Part shown: piece by piece, positions 24,781-33,154 of the stretch | Layout of the letters: each line of letters starts with the position of its first letter | Position numbering within the stretch: position 1 is the stretch's first letter | Source of the DNA: Hymenobacter aranciens | GTDB taxonomy: Bacteria; Bacteroidota; Bacteroidia; Cytophagales; Hymenobacteraceae | Direction of reading: 5' to 3' | NCBI RefSeq assembly: GCF_030580865.1 | Contig: NZ_JAUQSY010000015.1 | Location: 92,101-156,100 of the forward strand | Length of the DNA stretch: 64,000 nucleotides | Notes under the pieces: generated by a model | What the model saw: the letters and a program-made list of their open reading frames with translations, nothing else | What the model was told of the DNA's origin: nothing | Databases searched by the model: none | Made by a program: the position numbers and the translations under genes

Positions 24781-25620
24781 CTACTTGCCGATAAACGCCA
24801 GCAAGTCGCGGCTCAGCTCATCTTTCGAAGTGAAGAACAGCCCGTGCGGCTCGCCCTCATATACTTTATACTGCGCGTTCGGCAGCATCTTCGCTACCCG
24901 CTCGCCGCTGGCCGCAATCGGCACCGTCTTATCCGCGTCGCCGTGGATGATGAGCGTCGGCACGTCGGCCGCCTTGGCGAGGTCGGCCCGGAAGTCGGTG
25001 CTGGAGAAGGCCTTCACGCAGTCGTAAGTAGCCTTCGGCGAAGCCAGCGACACCACGGTCTGGTTCCATTGTAGCGCCGCGTCGCTCACCGGCTTGCTCA
25101 GCATTCCCACGCCGTAGAAATCCTTGCCGAAGGTCTGCAGGAAGTCGAACCGGTCCTTTTTCAGGCCCGCCAGAATGCCGTCGAAAATCTCCTGCGGCAC
25201 GCCCTCGGGGTTGTCGTCGGTCTTCAGCATATAGGGCGTCACGGCGCTGATATACACGGCGCGCGCCACCTTGCTGCTGCCGTAGGTGCCGAGGTAGCGG
25301 GCAATTTCGCCGCCACCCATCGAGAAGCCCACCAGCGTCACATTGCTCAGGTTCAGCTCCGTAATCACGGCATTCAAATCAGCCGCAAAGGTGTCGTAAT
25401 TATAGCCATCCCAGGGCCGCGACGACTTCCCAAACCCGCGCCGGTCGTAGGCAATGACGCGCAAACCGGCCTCAGCCAGGGCAATGGCCTGGTGCTCCCA
25501 CATGGTGTGGTCGAGCGGCCAGCCGTGAATTAGCACTACGGGGTCGCCCTGTCCCCAGTCTTCGTAAAACAGGTTGATGGATTCGCCGTGGGCGTCGGTG
25601 GCGGCTTTGATGTAGCTCAT
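24781..25620 (-). CDS. Alpha/beta hydrolase (non-haem chloroperoxidase-like)
   Basis: This 279-residue cytosolic hydrolase has the family markers in order: oxyanion-hole HGWPLDH (about 32-38), the strand-loop YDRRGFGKS, nucleophile elbow GFSMGG (Ser near 99), an acidic residue in HGDADKTVP (near 223) and the catalytic His in GEPHGLF (near 254). It is closest in pattern to the perhydrolase/non-haem chloroperoxidase group of esterases. The physiological substrate is unknown. The ATG at 25620 (MSYIKAATD) is preferred over an in-frame codon 36 nt upstream, as it gives the usual N-terminal strand. It converges with the lipoprotein gene across a bidirectional terminator. Confidence 0.88.
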   Translation of the reverse strand: MSYIKAATDAHGESINLFYEDWGQGDPVVLIHGWPLDHTMWEHQAIALAEAGLRVIAYDRRGFGKSSRPWDGYNYDTFAADLNAVITELNLSNVTLVGFSMGGGEIARYLGTYGSSKVARAVYISAVTPYMLKTDDNPEGVPQEIFDGILAGLKKDRFDFLQTFGKDFYGVGMLSKPVSDAALQWNQTVVSLASPKATYDCVKAFSSTDFRADLAKAADVPTLIIHGDADKTVPIAASGERVAKMLPNAQYKVYEGEPHGLFFTSKDELSRDLLAFIGK

Positions 25621-25768
25621 GTATGGGAAGAGTTTTGGGTAAAGGTTTCCAGGCAATACGGGAAAGTGCGGGCGGGCGGTTGTGGAGAGAGCTTACTCAA
25701 TTTCTTGCGTCACGCATTGGCATTAAAAGCCGTAACTTTCGTTCCTGTAGATGCTAACGTGATTGATT

Positions 25769-26074
25769 ATGAAAAGCCTTGTTGTGGAACTTCCTGATTC
25801 CTTTAACCTAAGTGCGGCTGAGGCGCAGCAGCTTATCCTAGCGAGCCTGACTGCTAAACAAGCCGCCCCCGGCACGGCCGATGCGCAAGAATTGGCGGTG
25901 CTGCTTGGCCGACCCGTTTCGCCCGAAGAGGTGGCCGATATTCGCCACCTGATAGGTTTGTACTATGCCGAGCGCGCCACTCAATTAGTTGGTGAGCAGT
26001 GGAACGAACAGGGCTGGACCGCCGAAACCATGCACGACTGGCTACGTGAACATCTGCGCACGGCTCATAACTGA
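25769..26074 (+). CDS. Hypothetical small protein, 101 residues
   Basis: Not recognised. This acidic, helical 101-residue protein (MKSLVVELPDSFNLSAAEA...) begins with a short strand and amphipathic helix reminiscent of ribbon-helix or DUF2281-type antitoxins. It has a Trp-rich C-terminal helix (WNEQGWTAETMHDWLREHL). The ATG at 25769 is preferred over a TTG 6 nt upstream. The last codons lie inside a 30-bp segment that is repeated exactly 64 bp downstream (26063-26092 and 26127-26156). It sits at the left border of an AT-rich islet. An antitoxin-like role is only a guess; no toxin gene adjoins it. Confidence 0.55.
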   Translation: MKSLVVELPDSFNLSAAEAQQLILASLTAKQAAPGTADAQELAVLLGRPVSPEEVADIRHLIGLYYAERATQLVGEQWNEQGWTAETMHDWLREHLRTAHN

Positions 26075-26156
26075 GCTAGCATTTCAGAATGCACGTCTGA
26101 GAACCGAGCATTACCTCTTTCATAAAGCTCATAACTGAGCTAGCATTTCAGAATGC
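26063..26156. repeat. 30-bp exact direct repeat spanning a gene end
   Basis: Positions 26063-26092 and 26127-26156 are identical over 30 bases (GCTCATAACTGAGCTAGCAT...). The first copy contains the stop codon of the 101-residue gene, the second is intergenic. It lies at the junction between GC-rich sequence and the AT-rich gene at 26237. Confidence 0.9.
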
Positions 26157-26236
26157 TTTAAATCCTGACAAGACGCCGAATTACGATAAATTTGTCGCTA
26201 AAACAGTCTGAAAAATAAAAATTACTCGTCTTACCC

Positions 26237-27403
26237 ATGTCAGAAAAGCTGAAGCATTTAAGCCAGAACGAAATTGAGAATCTCATAAAAGAATACTATG
26301 CTGGAGAAAGTATTGCAGCTTTAATTAGCAGATACAACATCGATGTTTTGCCTTCTCAATTAGTTAAAGCTTTCCCTCCTAAAATCTTGCCGCAGGTGTG
26401 TGGATACTGTGGAGGGCAGGTGGTAGAGGCATACAGTTCAAAAAGTTCACGGTATGCTAACCCAGTCTTCTGTATAAGGTGTGACCATAAACTGCAGGGA
26501 TATTGTAACTGTAATGGGTGCCGTCAAATAGCGCATCAAGCTGCTATAGAGCAGGCAGAACAAGAGGCGGCCAAAAAGCAAATTGTTGCTGCTCGATTTG
26601 CTGAAATTTTGGAAGCTAATCGGCCAGATGCCGTAGATTACGATACACTTACCTTTGAGCAGAAGGTATATCTAGGCGCAGTACTCAGAGCTGGAATTTC
26701 AGAGGATTATAGTCTTCTATTGCCCTTTGAAAAAATGCATTCATCTGTTGCCCCCACAGACTCATTTACGAATGAGATAATACATTCTCTAACGAAAGAG
26801 GCGCCTATTCTCTTGATAAGCCCGGTATCACATTTCTCATCATACGGACAAAAGGGAGATGGTAACTTCTATTATCATCCGGATAAAGTAACTTGGGAAC
26901 TCAATTTATATAAGGATGGCATGAATAAAGTCCCTTTGATGGACCTCATTATGAATCCGAGTATTATGGAAGCCTCGTCTGATGATAAATTCAGGATGTG
27001 GCAAAAAAATGCGCTTGAAGAGGTGTTACAAGACCTGACGTATAGTGTTGAAGCGCTTTTAAAAACAGATTCTCCAGCTGGGGAAAAAACAAAGACAGTT
27101 TTTAGCGCTTTATTAAGGGATTATTCTACTTCTCAGATTTACGGAATAATTTACAACTCTATTAATCAGGCCTTGAGATACAAGGCCGAAACAAATATCC
27201 CAAATAAACGCGCTGCCAATTCGGTTGTGGGTAATGCACAGAGCTATGGTGAAAGGGCCTTAGCTAATGGCTGGGTAATTAATAAGCGTAGCCGAAAACG
27301 TGAACTACCAATATCTGCAATTAGCAACTTTTTCTTCGGCAAAGTTTTGGGGATAGGTGATAAGGGCTTCACAGAAAAGCCAACATTGGAAATGTGTAGC
27401 TGA
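26237..27403 (+). CDS. AT-rich hypothetical protein with HTH-like start and zinc-ribbon cysteines
   Basis: Not recognised. This 388-residue protein is encoded by sequence clearly richer in A and T than every neighbour, with codons such as AAA, ATA and TTA that are rare elsewhere here, suggesting recent transfer. Residues about 8-35 resemble a resolvase-like helix-turn-helix (EIENLIKEYYAGESIAALI). A cysteine cluster follows: CGYCGG near 55-60, CIRC near 78-81, and CNCNGC near 90-95, which could bind one or two zinc ions. The remainder is alpha/beta with no motif I know. No transposase, integrase or phage gene accompanies it. A nucleic-acid-binding, possibly defence-related role is speculation. 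Confidence 0.65.
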   Translation: MSEKLKHLSQNEIENLIKEYYAGESIAALISRYNIDVLPSQLVKAFPPKILPQVCGYCGGQVVEAYSSKSSRYANPVFCIRCDHKLQGYCNCNGCRQIAHQAAIEQAEQEAAKKQIVAARFAEILEANRPDAVDYDTLTFEQKVYLGAVLRAGISEDYSLLLPFEKMHSSVAPTDSFTNEIIHSLTKEAPILLISPVSHFSSYGQKGDGNFYYHPDKVTWELNLYKDGMNKVPLMDLIMNPSIMEASSDDKFRMWQKNALEEVLQDLTYSVEALLKTDSPAGEKTKTVFSALLRDYSTSQIYGIIYNSINQALRYKAETNIPNKRAANSVVGNAQSYGERALANGWVINKRSRKRELPISAISNFFFGKVLGIGDKGFTEKPTLEMCS

Positions 27404-27443
27404 AATGTTACACGCTCTACTTCCAAAACTCCCTGAAAAAGCG

Positions 27444-27451
27444 TACCTTTG
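27444..27451 (+). promoter_or_regulatory. Promoter -7 box (TACCTTTG) of rpsA
   Basis: Exact TAnnTTTG match 117 nt upstream of the rpsA ATG, implying a leader of about 110 nt. Confidence 0.7.
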
Positions 27452-27455
27452 CACC

Positions 27456-27567
27456 CCCGTCAAGGCGACGGGCCTTGTTCGGCTAAGAACAAGCGCATCA
27501 ACCTTATCCGCGTCGCAGCCCGAACTCCGGCGGCGGCGTTCAAAAATAGGAGTTCAACCAAACATTT
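27456..27567 (+). promoter_or_regulatory. Structured leader of rpsA mRNA
   Basis: Three potential stems are visible: CCCGT/ACGGG (27456-27472), CTTGTTC/GAACAAG (27474-27493), and GAACTCC (27522-27528) pairing with GGAGTTC (27549-27555). The last stem includes the only purine-rich AGGAG before the start codon at 27568. Autogenous control by S1 is inferred by analogy with other bacteria, not shown. Confidence 0.5.
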
Positions 27568-29403
27568 ATGGCAACTGAATTAGTTGACAATTTCGACTGG
27601 GACAACGTGGGAGCCAGCGGCTTCGGCGGTAATTACTCGGCCGACGAGCGTGCCCGCATGGAAGAAATGTACGGTGGTACATTGACGACCGTGCAGGAAG
27701 AAGAAGTGGTAACGGGCACCGTAGTTGGTATCACCGACCGCGACGTTATCCTGAACATCGGCTTCAAGTCGGACGGCCTCGTGTCGCTGACCGAATTCCG
27801 CGACCTGCCCGACCTGAAAATCGGTGACGAGGTGGAGGTATTCATCGAAGATCAGGAAGATGCTAACGGCCAGCTCATCCTGAGCCGTAAGAAAGCCAAA
27901 ATCAAGCAAGCCTGGAAAGCTATCTACGACGCACTGGAACTGGATACGGTTCTGGAAGGCGTAGTGAAGCGTCGCACCAAAGGCGGCCTCATCATGGAGC
28001 TCGACGGTGTCGAGGCCTTCCTGCCCGGCTCGCAAATCGACGTGAAGCCCATCCGCGACTTCGACATTTATGTTGGCCGTCGCATGGAAGTGAAGGTGGT
28101 GAAAATCAACTCCGCTTTCGACAACGTGGTCGTTTCGCACAAAGTGCTCATCGAGAAAGACCTCGAGCAGCAGCGCGAAGCCATCCTGAACAACCTCGAA
28201 AAAGGTCAGATTCTGGAAGGCAACATCAAGAACATGACCAACTTCGGCGTGTTCATCGACCTCGGCGGTGTCGATGGTCTGCTGCACATCACCGACATCT
28301 CGTGGGGCCGCATCGCGCACCCGAGCGAAGTGCTGACGCTGGACCAGAAACTGAACATCGTGGTGCTGGACTTCGACGAAGCCAAGAAGCGTATCAGCCT
28401 CGGCCTGAAGCAGCTGACGCCCCACCCGTGGGATTCGCTGCCGGCCGACCTGCAGCCGGGCTCCAAAGTATCGGGCCGCATCGTGAACGTGGCCGACTAC
28501 GGCGCTTTCATGGAAGTGGTACCGGGCGTAGAAGGCCTCATCCACGTGTCGGAAATGAGCTGGAGCCAGCACCTGCGCAACCCGCAGGACTTCATCAAGC
28601 AGGGCGACACGGTAGAAGCGCAGATTCTGACGCTCGACCGCGAAGACCGCAAGATGAGCCTGGGCATCAAGCAGCTGACCGAAGACCCGTGGACCCGCGA
28701 GGACTTCGCTGGCAAATACGCCGTGGGCACCAAGCACAGCGGCACCGTGCGTAACCTGACCAACTTCGGCCTGTTCGTAGAGCTGGAAGAAGGTGTGGAC
28801 GGCCTCGTGCACGTGTCGGACCTGAGCTGGACCAAGAAAATCAAGCACCCCTCGGAAGTCGTTAAAGTTGGCGACAAGCTCGACGTGGTTGTGTTGGAGC
28901 TGGACCTGGGCGCCCGTCGCCTGGCCCTGGGCCACAAGCAGCTGGAAGAGAACCCCTGGGATACCTTCGCTACGGTATTCACGCCGGGCTCGGTGCACAA
29001 GGCCACCATCACCGAGAAATCGGAGCGTGGCGCCGTGCTGGAGCTGCCCTACGGCATCGAAGGCTTCGCTTACCCGAAAGGCCTCACCAAGGAGGATGGC
29101 AGCGTAGCCGAAAACGGCGAAGCGCTGGACTTCCGCGTGACCGAGTTCTCGAAGGATGACCGTCGCATTGTGCTGTCGCACACCGCCAGCTTCAGCAAAG
29201 AAGCTGCGGCCGAGGACGACAACCGCAACTCGAAGTTCAAGAAGAAGCCCGCCGCCGGTGGTGCCGCCCAAGGCGAAGGCAAGCTGAGCGACCTGAAGAA
29301 GTCGGACGAAAAGTCGACCCTCGGTGACCTCGACGCCCTGAGCGCCCTGCGCGACCAGATGGCTGGCGCTGAGCGCAAAGCCGCCAGCGACTCGGCTGAG
29401 TAA
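27568..29403 (+). CDS. rpsA: 30S ribosomal protein S1
   Basis: This 611-residue protein contains six S1 (OB-fold) domains, starting at about residues 45, 125, 210, 295, 385 and 470. The middle repeats show the motif GxVxNxTxFGxFVxLxxGVDGLxHxSD. S1 binds mRNA on the 30S platform and promotes initiation. It is especially relevant in Bacteroidota, where Shine-Dalgarno pairing is weak. A charged, low-complexity tail (EDDNRNSKFKKK... and Ser/Asp-rich end, from about 560) is typical of the phylum. It has its own promoter and a structured leader, and ends in an intrinsic terminator at 29430. Confidence 0.96.
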   Translation: MATELVDNFDWDNVGASGFGGNYSADERARMEEMYGGTLTTVQEEEVVTGTVVGITDRDVILNIGFKSDGLVSLTEFRDLPDLKIGDEVEVFIEDQEDANGQLILSRKKAKIKQAWKAIYDALELDTVLEGVVKRRTKGGLIMELDGVEAFLPGSQIDVKPIRDFDIYVGRRMEVKVVKINSAFDNVVVSHKVLIEKDLEQQREAILNNLEKGQILEGNIKNMTNFGVFIDLGGVDGLLHITDISWGRIAHPSEVLTLDQKLNIVVLDFDEAKKRISLGLKQLTPHPWDSLPADLQPGSKVSGRIVNVADYGAFMEVVPGVEGLIHVSEMSWSQHLRNPQDFIKQGDTVEAQILTLDREDRKMSLGIKQLTEDPWTREDFAGKYAVGTKHSGTVRNLTNFGLFVELEEGVDGLVHVSDLSWTKKIKHPSEVVKVGDKLDVVVLELDLGARRLALGHKQLEENPWDTFATVFTPGSVHKATITEKSERGAVLELPYGIEGFAYPKGLTKEDGSVAENGEALDFRVTEFSKDDRRIVLSHTASFSKEAAAEDDNRNSKFKKKPAAGGAAQGEGKLSDLKKSDEKSTLGDLDALSALRDQMAGAERKAASDSAE

Positions 29404-29429
29404 TTTCAGCCCTTCGCCTGAAGAATGAG

Positions 29430-29463
29430 AAAGCCCCCGGCCGGAAGGTCGGGGGCTTTTTTA
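29430..29463 (+). terminator. Intrinsic terminator of rpsA
   Basis: AAAGCCCCCGGCC / GGTCGGGGGCTTT is followed by TTT, 27 nt after the stop codon. Confidence 0.9.
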
Positions 29464-29486
29464 TGTTCTAAAGAAGCAAAAAGAAC

Positions 29487-29585
29487 TGTCATGCTGAACG
29501 CAGTGAAGCATCCTGTCAGGTTAGAACGATTGGGTTACTGCGTCGTTGAGGCGTGAGAGGATGCTTCACTACGTTCAGCATGACA
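29487..29585. repeat. TGTCATGCTGAACGC palindromic element, copy 1
   Basis: The outer arms TGTCATGCTGAACGCAGTGA (from 29487) and its near-complement ending GCATGACA (29585) form a long hairpin. A second copy lies at 40244-40330. The stem is conserved while the central loop region differs. No transposase is present, so it is a REP or MITE-like dispersed repeat. Confidence 0.85.
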
Positions 29586-29637
29586 GTTTTTTTTCATGTT
29601 TTCACGAATAGCCTAAGCCAAAAAAGCTAGAGAATGC

Positions 29638-29668
29638 TTGCCCACTCCCGCCGCATTCCCTACCTTTG
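29638..29668 (+). promoter_or_regulatory. Promoter of tRNA-Cys (TTG-N20-TACCTTTG)
   Basis: TTG at 29638-29640 and an exact -7 box TACCTTTG at 29661-29668 are spaced by 20 nt. This is the best two-part Bacteroidota promoter in the window, 22 nt before the tRNA. Confidence 0.8.
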
Positions 29669-29689
29669 CGCTCCCAAAGACCACTACCG

Positions 29690-29760
29690 GGTGACGTGAC
29701 CGAGTGGCTAGGTAGAGGTCTGCAAAACCTCCTACAGCGGTTCGAATCCGCTCGTCACCT
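29690..29760 (+). tRNA. tRNA-Cys (GCA)
   Basis: A full cloverleaf can be folded by hand. The acceptor stem is GGTGACG/CGTCACC with discriminator T. The D stem is ACC/GGT, and the anticodon stem GAGGT/ACCTC has the loop CTGCAAA giving anticodon GCA. The variable loop has 4 nt, and the T stem AGCGG/CCGCT has the loop TTCGAAT. The total is 71 nt; the CCA end is not encoded. A perfect promoter precedes it. Confidence 0.96.
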
Positions 29761-29828
29761 CAACTATTGCTGGAATCCCCCTGTAAACCCTGTGTTTGCG
29801 GGGGGATTTCAATTTTCAGTAAAAAATC

Positions 29829-30239
29829 ATGGCCCGATACATCGTGATGCTCGACGAGCCGCAGGACGCGGCCGAAGCCCTGGACCCTATTTACGACGAC
29901 GCCGTTACGGATGGCGGCGCTGAGGCGGAGGCCGTGTGTGCCCACTGCGGCGACCTTATGGCCTGGCACGAACAGGCCTGCGTGCCAACGGTCGCGCCGG
30001 TAGTGGCCGCAGAATCGGTAGCCGCCGAGCCGTTGGTGGCATTCCGGACAGCCAGCGCGTTCGCGTTTGAGCTGGGGAAGGCGGTGCAACCGGTGGCCAG
30101 CGTGCCGGGGCAGATTATCTGGCGTGGGCAGATTAAGGAGCGCGAGCCGGAAAGCGGGCTGGTGATTCGTATTAATGTATACGGGCTCAATAACGGCTTT
30201 TGGGACTGCTACCGGGAGGAGGAGCTGCTGGCGGCGTAA
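29829..30239 (+). CDS. Hypothetical protein, 136 residues, with a CxxC motif
   Basis: Not recognised. This acidic protein has a CAHCGDLMAWHEQAC segment near residues 37-51 that could form a small zinc site, followed by an Ala/Val-rich linker and a short beta-rich C-terminus with WRGQIKEREPESG. There is no signal peptide. It begins 69 nt after the tRNA-Cys gene, with no obvious separate -7 box, so it may be read from the tRNA promoter, and it ends in its own strong terminator. Confidence 0.55.
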   Translation: MARYIVMLDEPQDAAEALDPIYDDAVTDGGAEAEAVCAHCGDLMAWHEQACVPTVAPVVAAESVAAEPLVAFRTASAFAFELGKAVQPVASVPGQIIWRGQIKEREPESGLVIRINVYGLNNGFWDCYREEELLAA

Positions 30240-30254
30240 TAGTTTGACGGAACG

Positions 30255-30295
30255 GAAAAAGCCCCGGCTGCCCACTGGCAGCCGGGGCTTTTTCT
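30255..30295 (+). terminator. Intrinsic terminator after the 136-residue gene
   Basis: GAAAAAGCCCCGGCTGCC / GGCAGCCGGGGCTTTTTC with a 4-nt loop. Symmetric, so possibly active on both strands. Confidence 0.9.
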
Positions 30296-30410
30296 TTGCG
30301 AAAACCCAGTTCGCTTTGGGTTTTCGGTAGCGTTGTGCCTACATTACATCCCCAAGCTGCAAACCTGCGGGTGCGGCACCGCCAATGCCTTTTTCCCCTT
30401 TCGCTCTTTT

Positions 30411-33038
30411 ATGAAAATTGTTGACCTGCGTACCATGCGCGGACCGAGCTACTGGTCCGTGAAACACTACAAGCTGATTGTTGCCAAAGTCGCCCTGGGC
30501 GAGTTCGCGGGCCAGTGGTCCAACGCAATACCCGGGCTGCCGGAGCGGCTGATGGCGCTGTTTCCGCAAATCGGCTCGGCGCACCCGGCCGGGCAGAGCG
30601 GCAAGCAGGCCGCCAAGCACCCGCCCCTGACCCTGGAGCAGCTGGAAGACGGCGAGCCGCTGGGCCACGTTATTCAGCACGTGGCGCTGGAGCTACAGCG
30701 GCAGGCCGCCATGCCGGTGTTCTGGGGCAAGTCGTACCCCGCGCGGGAGGAAGGCGTAGAGTACGTGGTGTTTGCCTACCAGGAGGAGCGGGCCGGCCGC
30801 CGGGCGCTGGAGGCCGCCGTGGACATTGTGGAGGCCGTCTGTAAAGGCGAGGAGGTCAATATTGCCCCCATCATCGCCGAGCTGCACGAAATCCGCGAAG
30901 ACGAGTTTTTCGGCCCCAGCACCTACAGCATTGTGGCCGAAGCAGCCTCCCGCAACATTCCCTACATCCAGCTCAAAAACAGCAACATCATCCAGCTGGG
31001 TTATGGGGTGAACCAGAAGCGCATCTGGGCCACCACCACCAGCCTCACCTCGCACGCGGGGGTGGAAGTGGCTGGCAACAAGAACCGCACCAAGGCCATG
31101 CTCAAGGATGCGGGCGTGCCGGTGCCGCGCGGCACCACGGTGTATTCGGAAGATGGGCTGCGCGATGCCATTGACGAGTTGGGCTTTCCCATCGTGACCA
31201 AGCCGCTCGACGGCAACCACGGCAAGGGCGCTACCATTCGCATCACCAACTGGGAAGATGCCGTGGCGGGCCTGCAGGCGGCCAAGGAGTACTCCCGCGC
31301 CGTGATTGTGGAGCAGTTTATCGAGGGCTTCGACTTCCGCCTGCTGGTAGTGAACGGCAAGCTCATTGCCGCCGCCAAGCGCACGCCGGCCGCCGTGACG
31401 GGCGATGGCACGAGCACCATTCAGCAACTCATCGACAAGGTGAACGAGGACCCGCGCCGGGGCGTGGGCCACGAGAAAGTGCTCACCAGCATCAAGGCCG
31501 ACAAGCACACGCTCGACATTCTGAGCAACAAGGGGCTGAGCCTGGACTCGGTACTGCCGGCGGGCGAGACGATGTACCTGAAAAGCACGGCTAACATCAG
31601 CACCGGCGGCACCGCCTCCGACGTGACCGATATCATGCACCCGTATAACGTGCTACTGGCCGAGCGCGTGGCGGGCATCGTGGGCCTCGACATTTGCGGG
31701 ATTGATTTGATGGCGACGGATATTGCCGTGCCGCTGAATGAAAGCCGCGGCGCGGTGATTGAAGTGAACGCCGCGCCGGGCTTCCGGATGCACATCTCGC
31801 CGGCCGAGGGGCTGCCGCGCAACGTGGCCGCCCCGGTGGTGGATATGCTGTTTCCGCGCGGGGCCACGGCCCGCATTCCCATCATCGCCGTGACGGGCAC
31901 CAACGGCAAAACCACCACCACGCGCCTCATCGCGCACCTGGTGGCCAGCAAGGGCTACAAGGTCGGCTTCACTACCACCGACGGCATCTACATCCAGGGC
32001 GTGCAGCTCGAAAAGGGCGACTGCACCGGCAGCGTCAGCGCCGAGTTTGTGCTGAAAGACCCGACTGTGAACTACGCGGTGCTCGAAACCGCCCGCGGCG
32101 GCATGTTGCGCTCGGGCCTGGGCTTTCATACATGCGATATTGCGGTGGTAACCAACGTGGCCGCCGACCACCTGGGCCTCCGCGACATCTACACCGTGGA
32201 GGAAATGGCCGCCGTGAAGGGCGTGCTGCCCCGCACGGTGCGCAAAGGCGGCTGGGCCGTGCTCAACGCCGACGACGACCTGGTGTATGGCATGGCCCAC
32301 AACCTCGACTGCCGCGTGGCCCTGTTCAGCATGAACGAAAAGAGCCGCCGCATTCAGGACCACGTGGAGGCCGGCGGCGTGGCCGCGGTGTATGAGGAAG
32401 GCTACATCACCATCTACCGTAACAGCTACAAGCTGCGCATCGACCGCGCCGCCGAGTTCCCGGTGACCTTCGGGGGCCGGGCGGGCTTCAACATTGAGAA
32501 CTGCCTGGCCGCCGCGCTGGCGGGCTACCTCTCGGGCTTCGATAAGGACGACATTAAGACGGCTTTCCGCACCTTCGTGCCCTCGGGCGCCAAGACGCCG
32601 GGCCGCATGAACTCCTACAAGTTTCCGAAGTTCGAAGTCATCGTGGATTACGCGCACAACACGGCCGGCATCACCAAGTTTGCCGACTTCATGAACGCCA
32701 CCACGGCCACCCGTAAAATCGGCGTAGTCTCCGGCCTCGGCGACCGCCGCGACGAAGATACGCTGGGCTTCGCCCGCATCGCCGGCCGCATCTTCGACGA
32801 GGTGATTCTGCGCCAGGACCGCGACCTGCGCGGCAAAACCGCCCAGCAGCTCCGCGACATCATGGAGCGCGGCCTGCGCCTCGATAAGCCCGACCTACCC
32901 ATCACCTACATCGAAAACGAGCCCGACGCTATCGACCACATCCTGGCCACCGCGCCGGAAGGGGCAGTAGTGACGCTCTTTACCGAGAACATCACGGCCA
33001 CGCTGAAGCAGCTGGATGAGTTTGAGAAGACGGTGTGA
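30411..33038 (+). CDS. cphA: Cyanophycin synthetase
   Basis: This 875-residue enzyme polymerises aspartate and arginine (multi-L-arginyl-poly-L-aspartate) from free amino acids and ATP. The order of domains is as in the family: an N-terminal domain (1-160), an ATP-grasp domain (about 210-480, KNRTKAMLKDAGVPVPRG, then DGNHGKGATI), and a C-terminal Mur-ligase-like domain with P-loop TGTNGKTTTTRL at about 494-505 and the PGRMN/DYAHN region near 730-750. Length equals the cyanobacterial enzyme. The ATG at 30411 (MKIVDLRTMRGPSYWS) is the family start. No cyanophycinase (cphB) or isoaspartyl dipeptidase is adjacent, so degradation genes would have to lie elsewhere. Confidence 0.95.
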   Translation: MKIVDLRTMRGPSYWSVKHYKLIVAKVALGEFAGQWSNAIPGLPERLMALFPQIGSAHPAGQSGKQAAKHPPLTLEQLEDGEPLGHVIQHVALELQRQAAMPVFWGKSYPAREEGVEYVVFAYQEERAGRRALEAAVDIVEAVCKGEEVNIAPIIAELHEIREDEFFGPSTYSIVAEAASRNIPYIQLKNSNIIQLGYGVNQKRIWATTTSLTSHAGVEVAGNKNRTKAMLKDAGVPVPRGTTVYSEDGLRDAIDELGFPIVTKPLDGNHGKGATIRITNWEDAVAGLQAAKEYSRAVIVEQFIEGFDFRLLVVNGKLIAAAKRTPAAVTGDGTSTIQQLIDKVNEDPRRGVGHEKVLTSIKADKHTLDILSNKGLSLDSVLPAGETMYLKSTANISTGGTASDVTDIMHPYNVLLAERVAGIVGLDICGIDLMATDIAVPLNESRGAVIEVNAAPGFRMHISPAEGLPRNVAAPVVDMLFPRGATARIPIIAVTGTNGKTTTTRLIAHLVASKGYKVGFTTTDGIYIQGVQLEKGDCTGSVSAEFVLKDPTVNYAVLETARGGMLRSGLGFHTCDIAVVTNVAADHLGLRDIYTVEEMAAVKGVLPRTVRKGGWAVLNADDDLVYGMAHNLDCRVALFSMNEKSRRIQDHVEAGGVAAVYEEGYITIYRNSYKLRIDRAAEFPVTFGGRAGFNIENCLAAALAGYLSGFDKDDIKTAFRTFVPSGAKTPGRMNSYKFPKFEVIVDYAHNTAGITKFADFMNATTATRKIGVVSGLGDRRDEDTLGFARIAGRIFDEVILRQDRDLRGKTAQQLRDIMERGLRLDKPDLPITYIENEPDAIDHILATAPEGAVVTLFTENITATLKQLDEFEKTV

Positions 33039-33105
33039 GTGTTAGCTTACAAATGAGTTTGTGAAAGGGCCCGCTTCGGCAGACCTTTTTAGTGACTCAC
33101 TTCGG

Positions 33106-33113
33106 TACTTTTG
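33106..33113 (+). promoter_or_regulatory. Promoter -7 box (TACTTTTG)
   Basis: Exact TAnnTTTG match 41 nt before the ATG at 33155 of the T9SS propeller-repeat protein. Confidence 0.6.
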
Positions 33114-33154
33114 TGGCACTCTATAAACAACGTACCGCCTTAGCTTCATTTTCT

